The notes: generated by a model not told the origin, from the letters alone. 51,108 nt of DNA from Thiovibrio sp964588325 (GCA_964588325.1 CAZPOR010000015.1:1-51108); one strand, 5' to 3'; numbered from the stretch's first letter, positions 8,211-16,918 are shown. Translations and numbers: made by a program.

Positions 8211-8608
8211 TGAGTAAAACGAACATCATGGTGGTGGACGATTCGGCCCTGACCGCAAAACGGTTGGTGGCCATGCTGGAACAGCTTGGCTACGAAGTGG
8301 GCAAAATCTGCAAAACCGGCCTGGAAGCGGTCGAGACCATCGAATATATGACCAACAAGGGCCTCTCCATCCCGGACCTTATCACCATGGATATCACCAT
8401 GCCGGACATGGACGGCATTGCCGCGACCCGCCAGATTCTTGCCATGCAAAAGCAGGCCCTGATCATCATGGTGACCTCCCACGGTCAGGAGCAGATGGTG
8501 ATCGAAGCCATCGGCGCCGGGGCCAAGGGGTATGTGCTCAAGCCGATCAACATTGACAAGTTGCGGGACAGCATCAAGAATGTGTTGACCCGTTATGGCA
8601 AAAGCTGA
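8210..8608 (+). CDS. single-domain CheY-like response regulator
   Basis: This 132-residue receiver domain has the acidic pair D10-D11, phospho-acceptor D61 (TMDITMPDMDG), the switch T89/S90 (VTSHG) and K111 (KPINI). It has no DNA-binding or enzymatic output domain, so the signal must pass to another protein, for example a flagellar motor or a downstream effector. It overlaps the CheX-like gene by one base and is likely phosphorylated by the upstream HPt-containing kinase. Confidence 0.93.
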   Translation: MSKTNIMVVDDSALTAKRLVAMLEQLGYEVGKICKTGLEAVETIEYMTNKGLSIPDLITMDITMPDMDGIAATRQILAMQKQALIIMVTSHGQEQMVIEAIGAGAKGYVLKPINIDKLRDSIKNVLTRYGKS

Positions 8609-8673
8609 TTACCTTAAAACACCGGAACAATTAACCCGGGGAGCATCCCGCTTTTTTAAGCAAGGAGAAGGCA

Positions 8674-9270
8674 ATGAAAAAACACGGAAAAAAACTGCTC
8701 ATTGGCGGGGTGATCATGGTCTGCCTGTTTCTGGCCGGAGGATTAGCCGCGCCGGAAAAATCAGCGGCCGTGGCCAATCCCAAGGTGTTTTTTGATGTCG
8801 CCATCGGCGATGAAAAAGCCGGACGGATCGTGATGGAGCTGTTTGCCGATGTGGCGCCGAAAACAGCGGAGAATTTCCGGCAACTGGCCACCCATGAAAA
8901 AGGCTTCGGGTTCAGGGGCAGCATCTTCCACCGCATTATTCCCGGATTCATGCTCCAGGGCGGCGATATCACCAACAGCGACGGCACCGGCGGCAAATCC
9001 ATCTATGGCCGCACCTTTGCCGATGAGAATTTCATCCGCAAGCATCTGGAGCCTGGCACGCTGTCCATGGCCAACGCCGGACCGAACACCAATGGCTCCC
9101 AATTTTTCATCACCACCGTCAAAACGCCCTGGCTCGACGGCAAGCATGTGGTCTTCGGCAAGGTGGTTGAAGGCTTTGAGGTGGTCACGAAGATTGAAGA
9201 AATGGGCTCGCGCAGCGGCCGGCCGCGAGCAAAAGTGGCGGTAATAAACTCCGGCCAACTGGAGCAATAA
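8674..9270 (+). CDS. exported cyclophilin-type peptidyl-prolyl isomerase
   Basis: This 198-residue protein has an N-terminal signal sequence (basic KKHGKK, then a hydrophobic core to about residue 26) and a full cyclophilin domain. Conserved active-site segments are FHRIIPGFMLQGGD, GSQFFITT and the Trp segment WLDGKHVVFGKV. It catalyses prolyl isomerisation of exported proteins in the periplasm. It has a strong ribosome site (AAGGAGAAGG). It lies 65 bp after the CheY-like gene on the same strand and may be co-transcribed, but its function is generic. Confidence 0.93.
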   Translation: MKKHGKKLLIGGVIMVCLFLAGGLAAPEKSAAVANPKVFFDVAIGDEKAGRIVMELFADVAPKTAENFRQLATHEKGFGFRGSIFHRIIPGFMLQGGDITNSDGTGGKSIYGRTFADENFIRKHLEPGTLSMANAGPNTNGSQFFITTVKTPWLDGKHVVFGKVVEGFEVVTKIEEMGSRSGRPRAKVAVINSGQLEQ

Positions 9271-9300
9271 GCGTTCCCCGCCCGTACAAAGGAGACGAAG

Positions 9301-9726
9301 ATGAATCCGCGCCTGCTGATCCTGTTGGCTGTTTTGCTTGTTTTCCTTCCTGGCTCCATCGGGGCAAGAGAGATACGGCTCAAAAAAGGAGAGGTTTTTC
9401 GCGACCGGGATCTTACCGTGATCTGCGAAGGGGCGCCGGGCGCGGTTTCCGGCCTTGGCCAGCCCATAGCCGTGCACGAGTGCCAATACTGGGACGATTT
9501 TGCCCAAAAATGCCTCTTTGAAAAAACCATCTACAGTTATGGCGAGGTGGAATGCGTCGAAGAGTGCCAGTATTGGGATTCGTTCAGCAACACCTGCGAC
9601 TACACAAGCAAATGCATCTTTTATCCCCCCCAGGAAGCCTTTGTCCTGAAAACCTGCGCCGAATTCGATGATCACAACCGCAAGTGTCTCAAAACCCGGG
9701 AGAAAAAAATCCGCGCAGGCAGATAG
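9301..9726 (+). CDS. secreted cysteine-repeat protein of unknown function
   Basis: This 141-residue protein has a signal peptide (hydrophobic residues about 4-20, cleavage near IGA-RE) and three related cysteine units in the mature part: ECQYWDDFAQKC, ECQYWDSFSNTC and TCAEFDDHNRKC. Each has the shape C-x2-3-[WF]-D-x4-5-C. A further ECVEEC motif precedes the second unit. The spacing suggests disulfide-bonded or metal-binding repeats in the periplasm or at the cell surface. No CxxCH heme site is present. A good ribosome site (AAAGGAGA) supports the start. I do not recognise the family. Confidence 0.75.
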   Translation: MNPRLLILLAVLLVFLPGSIGAREIRLKKGEVFRDRDLTVICEGAPGAVSGLGQPIAVHECQYWDDFAQKCLFEKTIYSYGEVECVEECQYWDSFSNTCDYTSKCIFYPPQEAFVLKTCAEFDDHNRKCLKTREKKIRAGR

Positions 9727-9743
9727 TTGCTCTGGGGTGATGC

Positions 9744-10199
9744 TTACATGGTCAGTCGTTCCAGAGCGGTGACAACCCCCCCGGTGAATTCCACCCGGGC
9801 CACGGCATATTCCTCCCGAGTGTCGCGGTTGACCCAGACGTTTTCGTACTGCACGCTGCTCCTTCCGGATGTGTCCCGCACCCGCACCGGGATGGTCATC
9901 CGGTCAGTGTGGGTCAGTATTCGCGTTTTCGAGTACGTCCAGACCGTTGCGTCACCCTTGTCGGTGGTCCGGGTATAAATCGTGTCCGGCATCCCCCAGG
10001 CAAGTTCGACCATTTCTTCGCTGAACCCGAGCTCCACCTGGCCGGCCCGGATTTTCTGCTGGATTTCCGCGTTGAAGGAGTTGAAGAGTTCCTGCTGCGA
10101 GGCGATGCGGCGGTCCCTGATCTGCTGGACGCTCATGCAGGCGGAAAGAGCAAAAACGCCACCCAGAAGAAGGAGCACTAGTTTTGTTTTTTTCAGCAT
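9744..10199 (-). CDS. lipoprotein, SmpA/BamE-like fold possible
   Basis: This 151-residue protein has a lipoprotein signal with lipobox LSAC (C21). After a helical stretch, the segment ELGFSEEMVELAWGMPD followed by a beta-rich tail ending in FTGGVVTALERL resembles the SmpA/OmlA/BamE-type fold, in which a GMP turn links helices to a sheet. The role is unknown; an envelope assembly role is only suggested by the fold. It is convergent with the cysteine-repeat gene, 17 bp apart. Confidence 0.7.
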   Translation of the reverse strand: MLKKTKLVLLLLGGVFALSACMSVQQIRDRRIASQQELFNSFNAEIQQKIRAGQVELGFSEEMVELAWGMPDTIYTRTTDKGDATVWTYSKTRILTHTDRMTIPVRVRDTSGRSSVQYENVWVNRDTREEYAVARVEFTGGVVTALERLTM

Positions 10200-10321
10200 G
10201 ACGCTGTCTCTCTGGAAAATGAGCGTGTCTGGAAAACGTCAACAAGGCATGAACCTGATTCATCTTAAAATAGAATCGTACCAGAGAGGAAGAAAAGAAA
10301 ATAAAGTCCCGAATAAATAGA

Positions 10322-10693
10322 TTACCGCCGCAAGGCGGCAAGCCTGTCCCGCAGCCATTCTTCCAACGGCTGGTTCAGACGATGCACCGTGCCGCCCGGT
10401 AACCGCCCGTCCTCCCGCACCGCCGCCTCGAAAAGACCGGCAGGCACTTCCACCTTGGCCAGTTCCTCGGCGCCGCCCATGTTCCGGCGGATAAGGGTGA
10501 CCTGGGGCGGGGTCTCCCAGTCGAATAAGACGAAATAAATTGATTCATCCTGGGCGGAGCTGACGAAATCGTGGCCCCTGGTCCAGCCCGAGCCCCATTC
10601 AAGATACATGTCCACCGCCTTTTCCGGGGTCATCTGCCAGTCGATGGATTCCAGCAGTTGCTGCTGGCGGCAAAGCTCTTCCGCATTCATCAT
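10322..10693 (-). CDS. DVU0772-like small protein
   Basis: This 123-residue soluble protein is rich in acidic and aromatic residues (IDWQMTPEKAVDMYLEWG near the N-terminus, then YFVLFDWETPPQVTLIRR). From memory it resembles the uncharacterised DVU0772 family of sulfate reducers. The start at 10693 is chosen because a GGGAGGTG ribosome site precedes it; a longer frame to 10735 has none. No signal peptide or membrane segment is seen and no function can be assigned. Confidence 0.65.
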   Translation of the reverse strand: MMNAEELCRQQQLLESIDWQMTPEKAVDMYLEWGSGWTRGHDFVSSAQDESIYFVLFDWETPPQVTLIRRNMGGAEELAKVEVPAGLFEAAVREDGRLPGGTVHRLNQPLEEWLRDRLAALRR

Positions 10694-10941
10694 GATCGCG
10701 CACCTCCCATGGATGGAATATCGATAAACTCCCAATTGTTTCCATCATAAAGCGCAGTGGCGCCAAGCCGCCTTGACCTAAGTCAAAAGCTTTTTTCTAA
10801 ACTGATTCCCAGCGAAGCTGAGTTCCTGGATTTACGGCAGCAGATCTACTCCCAGGAAACACTGGGGGGAATAAAGGCTGAGGAGCAGCAGGCCATGACT
10901 TGGATGGGAGCGCGGTGCAGGGGTTTACTAATTCAGCCAAA

Positions 10942-12285
10942 ATGGATAAAAATAGAGATATGACCTCAGAAACGAACCAAAAGACCCAACTCAAATTATA
11001 TCCCCTGCTCAGCAGCATTTCAGCCGCCACCGACTTGATCAGCCCGGTGCTGGTGGACCATCATAAAAAGGTCTCTTTTGTCGCCGCCACCCTCGGCAAA
11101 ACGCTGGGATTGGACCAACACAGTCTGGAGCGGCTTATCCTGGCTGCGGCAGTGCATGATATCGGCGGGCTGTCGAGCAAGACCCGGGTGCAGACATTCG
11201 AGTTCGAAGTGGCGGAGCCGGATCGCCACACCCTGCCGGGATATTCCCTGCTGGCTGGATTCTCGCCGTTCGCGGACCTGGCCCGGCTCATCCGTTTCCA
11301 TCATGTTTACTGGCAAAACGGCCAAGGCATGGTGGACCGGGGCGAGGACGTCTCCCTGCTCAGTCATCTCATCCACCTTTCGGACCGCATCGCGGTGCAG
11401 CTTGATGCGAACCGCGAAATCCTGAGCCAAAAAACGGATATTGTCCGGCGGATCACCGCGGAATCCGGGGAAATGTTTGTACCCGAACAGGTCGAAGCCT
11501 TTCAGGAAGTGGCCGGCAAAGAGGCCTTCTGGCTCGATCTGCTCTCCCCGTCGGTGAGCACCATTTTGCAGGAGCGTTTCCCCCTGGGCGGAATGGAGCT
11601 TGACCGCGGCGAAATCCTGGCCCTGGCGGAAATGTTCAGGCGGATCATCGATTTCCGGAGTCGTTTTACCGCTACCCATTCAAGCGGAGTGGCTGCCGTT
11701 GCGGTGGCCATCGCCGATCACAGCGGTTTTAAAAAGGAAGACCCGGACAGGATAAAAATCGCCGCATTGCTGCACGATATCGGCAAGCTGGTGGTTCCCC
11801 TTGAAATTATTGAGAAACGCGAAGGACTTACCAGCGAAGATTTTGCCATTATCTACAAACATCCCTATTATTCCGCGGAAATTCTCCGTGGCATTGAAGG
11901 GCTTGAGGATATCGCGCAATGGGGGGCATTGCACCACGAACGGTTGGACGGCACCGGATATCCATACCGAAAGACGGCCGAAGAAATACCTCTGGGCGCC
12001 CGGATACTCTCCGTTGCCGACACCTTTACCGCCTTGATGGAGGACCGTCCCTATCGCTGCGGCATCAGCGCGGCTGGCACCGATCGAATCATGCGGGATA
12101 TGGCGGCCTGCCAGAAGCTCGACAAAGATTTTGTCGCGCTGATCTATGAAAACATCGAGGAGATCAACAGCAAACGCTATGAGGCCCAAACCGGCGCCGA
12201 CCTTAGCCACCGGCAATTTCTGGAGGAGTGTCGATTGTTCGACAAGACCAAGGAAGCCGAAGAAAGGTGTCCGGTCAGAAAGTGA
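10942..12285 (+). CDS. tandem HD-domain protein with C-terminal HD-GYP
   Basis: This protein of about 447 residues has two HD-type domains. The N-terminal one contains AAVHDIGG and RLIRFHHVYW and lacks the GYP part. The C-terminal one has ALLHDIGKLVVP, KHPYYSAEIL and HHERLDGTGYP, the hallmark of HD-GYP phosphodiesterases that degrade cyclic-di-GMP (or related cyclic dinucleotides). No receiver, PAS or membrane segment is present, so it is probably cytoplasmic. The start is uncertain: 10900 (TTG), 10942 and 10960 are all in frame and none has a strong ribosome site. Confidence 0.85.
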   Translation: MDKNRDMTSETNQKTQLKLYPLLSSISAATDLISPVLVDHHKKVSFVAATLGKTLGLDQHSLERLILAAAVHDIGGLSSKTRVQTFEFEVAEPDRHTLPGYSLLAGFSPFADLARLIRFHHVYWQNGQGMVDRGEDVSLLSHLIHLSDRIAVQLDANREILSQKTDIVRRITAESGEMFVPEQVEAFQEVAGKEAFWLDLLSPSVSTILQERFPLGGMELDRGEILALAEMFRRIIDFRSRFTATHSSGVAAVAVAIADHSGFKKEDPDRIKIAALLHDIGKLVVPLEIIEKREGLTSEDFAIIYKHPYYSAEILRGIEGLEDIAQWGALHHERLDGTGYPYRKTAEEIPLGARILSVADTFTALMEDRPYRCGISAAGTDRIMRDMAACQKLDKDFVALIYENIEEINSKRYEAQTGADLSHRQFLEECRLFDKTKEAEERCPVRK

Positions 12286-12306
12286 GGGGATTCCAGGAAA
12301 CCTTCG

Positions 12307-12798
12307 CTACAGGCTTGCTTTCAGGTCGGTCAGGGTAATCATCAGAGTCATGGGGTCAAGTGGGGAGGGGGTGAAACCAACCGCTTTATAAAATGCCTTG
12401 GCATCGGCGGAGATGGCATGAACAATCAGGCCACGGATACCGATGGCATCGGCAGCCTGGATAACCCGATACCCTGCATCACGGACCAAGGCCCGTCCCA
12501 GCCCCTTACCCTGAAAAGTCTGATCCACGGCCAGTCGCCCGAGCACTACAACAGGGATGGGGTCGGGCATGTTGCGGCGAAATCGTCCCACCGCTTCCGT
12601 TACGGCAACGGCACTTGACGCCAGAGCGTAATAGGCTGCAACGCGCTGCCCTTCGCAGGTAACGAAGGTTCGGGACGCCCCGTTGGCCTGGTTTTTTAAA
12701 GCGCGGCGCTTGAGCCAAGTATCCAGACTTTCCACCCCGGACGCGAATGTCTCGAGGTGATGATGATCAGCCAACGGCTCCGGCGGCGAAAGTATCAC
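12307..12798 (-). CDS. GNAT-family toxin (TacT/AtaT-like)
   Basis: This 163-residue GNAT acetyltransferase has the acetyl-CoA loop QGKGLGRAL and the C-terminal AKAFYKAVGFTP segment. Its start overlaps the stop of the upstream DUF1778-type gene by 4 bp (ATGA). This pairing is the known TacA-TacT/AtaR-AtaT toxin-antitoxin arrangement, in which the GNAT enzyme acetylates aminoacyl-tRNA and blocks translation while the partner neutralises and represses it. All expected parts appear intact. Confidence 0.88.
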   Translation of the reverse strand: MILSPPEPLADHHHLETFASGVESLDTWLKRRALKNQANGASRTFVTCEGQRVAAYYALASSAVAVTEAVGRFRRNMPDPIPVVVLGRLAVDQTFQGKGLGRALVRDAGYRVIQAADAIGIRGLIVHAISADAKAFYKAVGFTPSPLDPMTLMITLTDLKASL

Positions 12799-13139
12799 GC
12801 TTTTTCCCAGGGCGCCTGGGTCTGCATGGTTTTGAGCAACCGCAAATTAGGACTGGGCGGCATGTCCAACTGGGCAAGGAATTTTGCAAAGGCTTTCGGA
12901 TTGGTCATAATAATCGCTTGGTCGAGCAGCGTTTCTTCTGCTGCCAGTCGCACGGCGTCCAGGATGAAATCGGTGAGATTCTTCCCCCGTAGCCTGGCGG
13001 CATGGTCGATAAGACCCCGCACCTCTGGCTTGATTCGGATGTTCAACGTCTTGCGCCTTTTTAGGTCCGAAACCTCGGGTTTGACCCGGCGGATATTCTG
13101 CGTTTCGCGTTTCTGTTTAACTTCACTTAATGTGGACAT
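12795..13139 (-). CDS. DUF1778 ribbon-helix-helix antitoxin (TacA-like)
   Basis: This 114-residue protein has a ribbon-helix-helix segment (KTLNIRIKPEVRGLIDHAARLRGKN as two adjacent parts, then LTDFILDAVRLAAEE) typical of DUF1778 antitoxins, and a C-terminal toxin-binding tail (IIMTNPKAFAKFLAQLDMPP). The start at 13139 is chosen for the AGGAGGG site 8 bases upstream; a start at 13163 would precede it by 8 codons without a site. It is expected to bind its own promoter together with the GNAT toxin. Confidence 0.88.
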   Translation of the reverse strand: MSTLSEVKQKRETQNIRRVKPEVSDLKRRKTLNIRIKPEVRGLIDHAARLRGKNLTDFILDAVRLAAEETLLDQAIIMTNPKAFAKFLAQLDMPPSPNLRLLKTMQTQAPWEKA

Positions 13140-13233
13140 AAAAGAACCCTCCTGTTGTTCCACTGATTATAGCAAAACGCACTGACAATGTCATTACGTT
13201 TTTCGCGAATCACCCGGAAACGCAATCCAGACC

Positions 13234-14241
13234 CTACCCTTCCCCGCCGCTGATCAGGTACTTGAGATAGTGATAAAACGACAGCCCTGAAAAAATCACC
13301 AGCAAAACCAAAGAAAGTTGCACCGCCAGCCGCTGGTAGCGAGCAACCACCCCTTCCAGCCCCGCCCTGCCCCGCACCAACCCTGCAATCGGTGCGCTGG
13401 CTCCGAAGAACGTTGCTGGAATCAAGGCGCCATACAGAGCAAAACCGAAATAATGATATTCCGGTTTGAGGATACAAAACGGGCACTTATGGTAGGGCAT
13501 GGCGTAGACATAGGATGAAATCACCGTGGTGATCATCACCAGGGAAAGGGCGAAAAACCAGAGCCAGCCCGCGGCATAGAGCCCGGCCAGCCAAGGCCGC
13601 CACCGCCGCAGCATCCCCCACCCCACGAGCAGAAGTCCGGCAATGGAGCCGATACAGGTCAACAGCAATCCCTGCTGCGAAAAGCCGGCGATGAGATTGG
13701 TGGTGCCGGCGGTGGACTCGCTAAAAACCACGGCGCAGCAGGAGGTGATGATGTCCGGCTTGATCCCGGCGATGTACAGGGTTTGCAGGGTGACATCGAG
13801 GGCAAGCAGCGGAAGAAGCAGGAGCAGAGCCAGGTATTTGACCCGCACCAAGGGGTAGTGTTCCGAACGGATGTCCAATTGGTGGAGAAGAATCCAAAAG
13901 CCGTAGAAGAAGACGCCAAACAGTTTGACCAGCAGCGCGGGCATGCCAAAGGGGTTTGCCAGCAGGGCGCCGGTGGCGCACATGGCCCCGACAATGACCT
14001 GGCAGAACTGGTCCGCGGCCAGCACGAAAAGGATCAGGGTGACGATCTGAAAACCCAGGCCGTAGGCGACCAGGGTGGAAGAGAGCCATATCTCGTTTTC
14101 CAGCCGGATCTGCTGGTTGCTGTCGCTGCCCGGCTCCCAGAAACGCAGAACCCGCACCGCGGTTTTTGCGGCCACCGCGCCGAGCACCAGCACCACCAGG
14201 CTGCAGAGGGTGAGAGCCAGACTCCAGGGGTTAAGGAACAT
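13234..14241 (-). CDS. polytopic membrane protein with CPFC motif
   Basis: This 335-residue protein has roughly eight hydrophobic membrane segments. A CxxC pair lies in AMPYHKCPFCILKPEYHY in the C-terminal third, between membrane helices, and a CC pair lies in IITSCCAVVF. The start overlaps the end of the ABC ATPase gene by 11 bp, so it is the last gene of the leftward operon that carries NosL, a TlpA-like protein and FtsX-type ABC components. Its cysteines could handle metal or disulfides on the outer face of the membrane. I do not recognise a named family. Confidence 0.8.
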   Translation of the reverse strand: MFLNPWSLALTLCSLVVLVLGAVAAKTAVRVLRFWEPGSDSNQQIRLENEIWLSSTLVAYGLGFQIVTLILFVLAADQFCQVIVGAMCATGALLANPFGMPALLVKLFGVFFYGFWILLHQLDIRSEHYPLVRVKYLALLLLLPLLALDVTLQTLYIAGIKPDIITSCCAVVFSESTAGTTNLIAGFSQQGLLLTCIGSIAGLLLVGWGMLRRWRPWLAGLYAAGWLWFFALSLVMITTVISSYVYAMPYHKCPFCILKPEYHYFGFALYGALIPATFFGASAPIAGLVRGRAGLEGVVARYQRLAVQLSLVLLVIFSGLSFYHYLKYLISGGEG

Positions 14242-14908
14242 GGATTCTGCCGTCCTGGATGGTCACGGTGCGGTCGATGGCTGGATGCTCAAAGACCAGG
14301 GGGTCGTGGGAGGCGATGACAATGGTCTTGCCCGCCTCCTTGAGCTGGAGCATGATCTCCATGAACTCCCGGCTCAGGGTGGTGTCGAGATGGGCTGTTG
14401 GTTCGTCCGCCAGGATGAGGGGCTGGTTGTTGATCAGCGCCCTGGCAATGGCCACCCGCTGTAACTCGCCGCCGGAAATCTGCCCGGCCGGGAACTGGGC
14501 CCGGTGACTGATGGAAAAACGCTCCAGCAGCTCGTGCGCCCGTTGCCTGCGCTCCTTGGGTGGTACGCCCAGCGGCAGCAGGGGCAGGGTGATATTCTCC
14601 AGCACCGTGAGTTCGGGCAGGATATTGAAACGCTGGAAGATAAAGCCGATGGTCTCCCGCCGGTGCAGGGTAAGGAACCGGTCCGGCAGCCGCGCCAATT
14701 GCCGCCCGGCAATGGCGGCCCTGCCGCTGGTGGGCGGGAAGATGCAGCCGATGATGGCCAGCAGGGTGGACTTGCCCGAGCCGCTCGGCCCCTTGAGGCA
14801 GAGCATGCTCCCCTGCTCCACCGTAAGATCGATGCCGCTCAGGGCCCGAACCTCGTTGACCCTGCCCTGGTTGTATATCTTGCTCACTTGGGAAAGTTCG
14901 ATCAGCAT
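14231..14908 (-). CDS. MacB/LolD-type ABC transporter ATPase
   Basis: This 225-residue ATPase has Walker A GPSGSGKST, signature ISGGELQR and Walker B LILADEP followed by AHLD, in the size and style of LolD/MacB/FtsE ATPases that drive mechanotransmission permeases. It begins 4 bp after the end of the FtsX-type permease gene and is surely its partner. It overlaps the following membrane-protein gene by 11 bp. Confidence 0.92.
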   Translation of the reverse strand: MLIELSQVSKIYNQGRVNEVRALSGIDLTVEQGSMLCLKGPSGSGKSTLLAIIGCIFPPTSGRAAIAGRQLARLPDRFLTLHRRETIGFIFQRFNILPELTVLENITLPLLPLGVPPKERRQRAHELLERFSISHRAQFPAGQISGGELQRVAIARALINNQPLILADEPTAHLDTTLSREFMEIMLQLKEAGKTIVIASHDPLVFEHPAIDRTVTIQDGRIHVP

Positions 14909-14912
14909 CGCC

Positions 14913-16109
14913 TCAGCCTCCCAGCGCCGAATCGGCGGGAACCGTGGCGCTGCGCCAGGCCGGGATCACCGTGGCCGCCAGATAGGGAATCACGGTAAAG
15001 GCAAAAATCAGCAGGATGTCCCCCGCCGCCAACCGGGGGAGAAGATGCAGCTCCGGCCGGAGCACAGACCAGCCCATGAGCACCGGCCGGAACAGGGCGG
15101 CGGAAAAATAGACCACATGGATGTAGGCCGCGGTCATGCCCACGATGCAGGCCAGGCCGGAGACGATCACCGACTCCCAGAAACGGATCGCTAAAATGTC
15201 GCTGGTTTCCCAGCCCAGGACTTTCAGGATGGCGATCTCCCGCCGCTCTTCCGGGGAAAGTCCGGAGGCCTTGTCCCAGGCCAGGATGATAAAGGCCGCC
15301 AGGGCGGAAAGCAGGCAGATGGAGCCGAAGCCGCTGCGCCAGCCGAACACGACCTGGTAGGTTTTCTGAATCTGCGGCCGGGTCAGCACCCGCACCGAAG
15401 GCAACGCCTCGGATATCTTTTTGGCAATGGTGTCGATCTCCTTGGGGTTGGCTACGTACACGCAGAGGTCGGTGACCAGCCCGGCGGGAATCCCGAAGAG
15501 ATCGCGGGCGTCCGCCAGGTTCATGACGATGAGGTCGTTGGTCAGGATATCGGTATCCCGCGAGAACTCGCCGCTGACTTCAAAGGGCTTCAGGGAAAGA
15601 TCCGGCCGGAACAGGGAGAAGGTGTCTCGCCCTGCAAGGTCCAGGGCGTTGGTGATGGAAGTCCCGATAACCGCCCCACCCTGCTCATCGGCCCCAGGCA
15701 TTGTTCCCTTGGCCAGGGCCGTATCGAGACGATTGCCCTCCTCCATCTCCTCAACCTCCACCCCCATGACCGTGTAATTGGCCAAACGGACCTCGTCGAA
15801 ATAATAGCCCCAGATCCGGGGCACCACCCTGCGGATGCCGAAGATTCCGGCCAGCGTATCCCCATACGCCAGGGGGATGGACTCCTGACGTCCGGCGGAC
15901 ATCTTCTGCAGGGTGATCTCCGGGGTATGGGCCAGCACCTGCTTCGCCTTGTCGGACAACGCCTGAGTCACCATCTGGAAGGAGGCGAGCAAAAAGATAA
16001 CCGCGCCAAAGACCAGCAGCACGCTGAGGCTTTTCAAGCGGCGCCGCCACAGAGATGAGAGGGCATATTCGAGGATGTTGAGCTGTTTTTCCAGGTTGTG
16101 GCGGGCCAT
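14913..16109 (-). CDS. FtsX/MacB-type ABC permease
   Basis: This permease of about 398 residues has one N-terminal membrane helix (KSLSVLLVFGAVIFLLASF), a large extracytoplasmic domain, then three helices (from GSICLLSALAAFIILAWD onward), the usual four-helix FtsX/MacB design. It should work with the ATPase at 14231. The ATG at 16109 is preferred; a TTG at 16118 would overlap the preceding stop, and neither has a clear ribosome site. A second permease of the same type lies at 19839, and the locus also has a second ATPase, so two such complexes or one heterodimer are possible. Confidence 0.88.
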   Translation of the reverse strand: MARHNLEKQLNILEYALSSLWRRRLKSLSVLLVFGAVIFLLASFQMVTQALSDKAKQVLAHTPEITLQKMSAGRQESIPLAYGDTLAGIFGIRRVVPRIWGYYFDEVRLANYTVMGVEVEEMEEGNRLDTALAKGTMPGADEQGGAVIGTSITNALDLAGRDTFSLFRPDLSLKPFEVSGEFSRDTDILTNDLIVMNLADARDLFGIPAGLVTDLCVYVANPKEIDTIAKKISEALPSVRVLTRPQIQKTYQVVFGWRSGFGSICLLSALAAFIILAWDKASGLSPEERREIAILKVLGWETSDILAIRFWESVIVSGLACIVGMTAAYIHVVYFSAALFRPVLMGWSVLRPELHLLPRLAAGDILLIFAFTVIPYLAATVIPAWRSATVPADSALGG

Positions 16110-16114
16110 GGCGG

Positions 16115-16396
16115 TCAAGGGTGCGGCGGCACCCAGAAGGCGCCGGTGGGAAAATGTTCGATGGCTCCGGGGTGATCCATGAAGGGGACCACTGCATCGC
16201 TCACTGCCGGATGCCGGGTGTAGCGGGCCTCGGTGGCCACGGCCAGATCGGTGAGTCCCAATCCGCTGGTGGCCACCGCCAGTTGGACACGGGCTGCATC
16301 CTGCGCCTTGCGCCTGGCCAGGCCATCGAGAAACAGCGCCCCGTCAAGGGCCAGCAGCAGGCAGAGAAATATGGCGAAACGAAGAGCGGGACGCAT
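16115..16396 (-). CDS. small membrane-anchored or exported protein
   Basis: This 93-residue protein has a single N-terminal hydrophobic helix (RFAIFLCLLLALDGALFL) and a short periplasmic part containing four histidines, ending FWVPPHP. It lies tightly between the NosL gene (4 bp) and the permease gene. The position suggests an accessory role in the same complex. The start at 16396 is chosen over an upstream frame that overlaps NosL. I do not recognise a family. Confidence 0.65.
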   Translation of the reverse strand: MRPALRFAIFLCLLLALDGALFLDGLARRKAQDAARVQLAVATSGLGLTDLAVATEARYTRHPAVSDAVVPFMDHPGAIEHFPTGAFWVPPHP

Positions 16397-16400
16397 CGAT

Positions 16401-16886
16401 TCACCGCATCTTTTGGCCGTGGCGCATGGATTGCACCAACGGTTCGGTGATTTCGCCAAAACGGATAACCTTGGTCCCTTTATGATCCTTGCGGAAATTT
16501 TCCGCCGCAGCAGCGGAAGCAAAGGGGATGAACTCATGGCCCATGGGGCCGTAAATGTCGCTGCCGATAACATACCAGGCAGAACGGCCATCGAGCCAGG
16601 CCAGGGTGTAGTAGTCCTTCACCCAGATCTCCCTGGCGGCCTGCCCCGGCGCGCCGAAGGAGGCCGGGCTGAGGGTGAAGGCCATCATGTCCTTTACCCC
16701 GTCGAAAAACTTTACCATCCCGTTGCTCAGCCGGACTTGGGTCAGCCAGTCAGGATATTTGGCCACAAACATCCCGCAGACCGGGCAGCGCTCCCGGGAG
16801 GCGACCTCCTTGGCGGGTTGGGCCAGAAGCGGCTGCGCGGGCAGGAAAAAAAAGAGCGCCCAGATAATCAGGGCATATTTTCGCAT
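16401..16886 (-). CDS. nosL: NosL-family copper-binding protein
   Basis: This 161-residue exported protein has an N-terminal signal sequence ending near LLAQP and the NosL signature RCPVCGMFVAKYPDW, followed by the VKFFDG..DMMAF and WVKDYYTLAWLDG segments of the family. NosL proteins bind Cu(I) and deliver it to nitrous oxide reductase, and relatives occur beside other metalloenzymes. No lipobox is evident here because the sequence near the cleavage site lacks cysteine. No nosZ, nosD, nosF or nosY occurs in the window, so the client is probably the beta-propeller encoded divergently. Confidence 0.88.
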   Translation of the reverse strand: MRKYALIIWALFFFLPAQPLLAQPAKEVASRERCPVCGMFVAKYPDWLTQVRLSNGMVKFFDGVKDMMAFTLSPASFGAPGQAAREIWVKDYYTLAWLDGRSAWYVIGSDIYGPMGHEFIPFASAAAAENFRKDHKGTKVIRFGEITEPLVQSMRHGQKMR

Positions 16887-16918
16887 GAAACTTTTTCTGA
16901 TAATTATGCGTGTCATTT

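Noticed and set aside
10757..10963. 68-codon ORF upstream of the HD-GYP gene
   Set aside because: It has a GTG start without a ribosome site and no family features; it overlaps the plausible leader of the HD-GYP gene.
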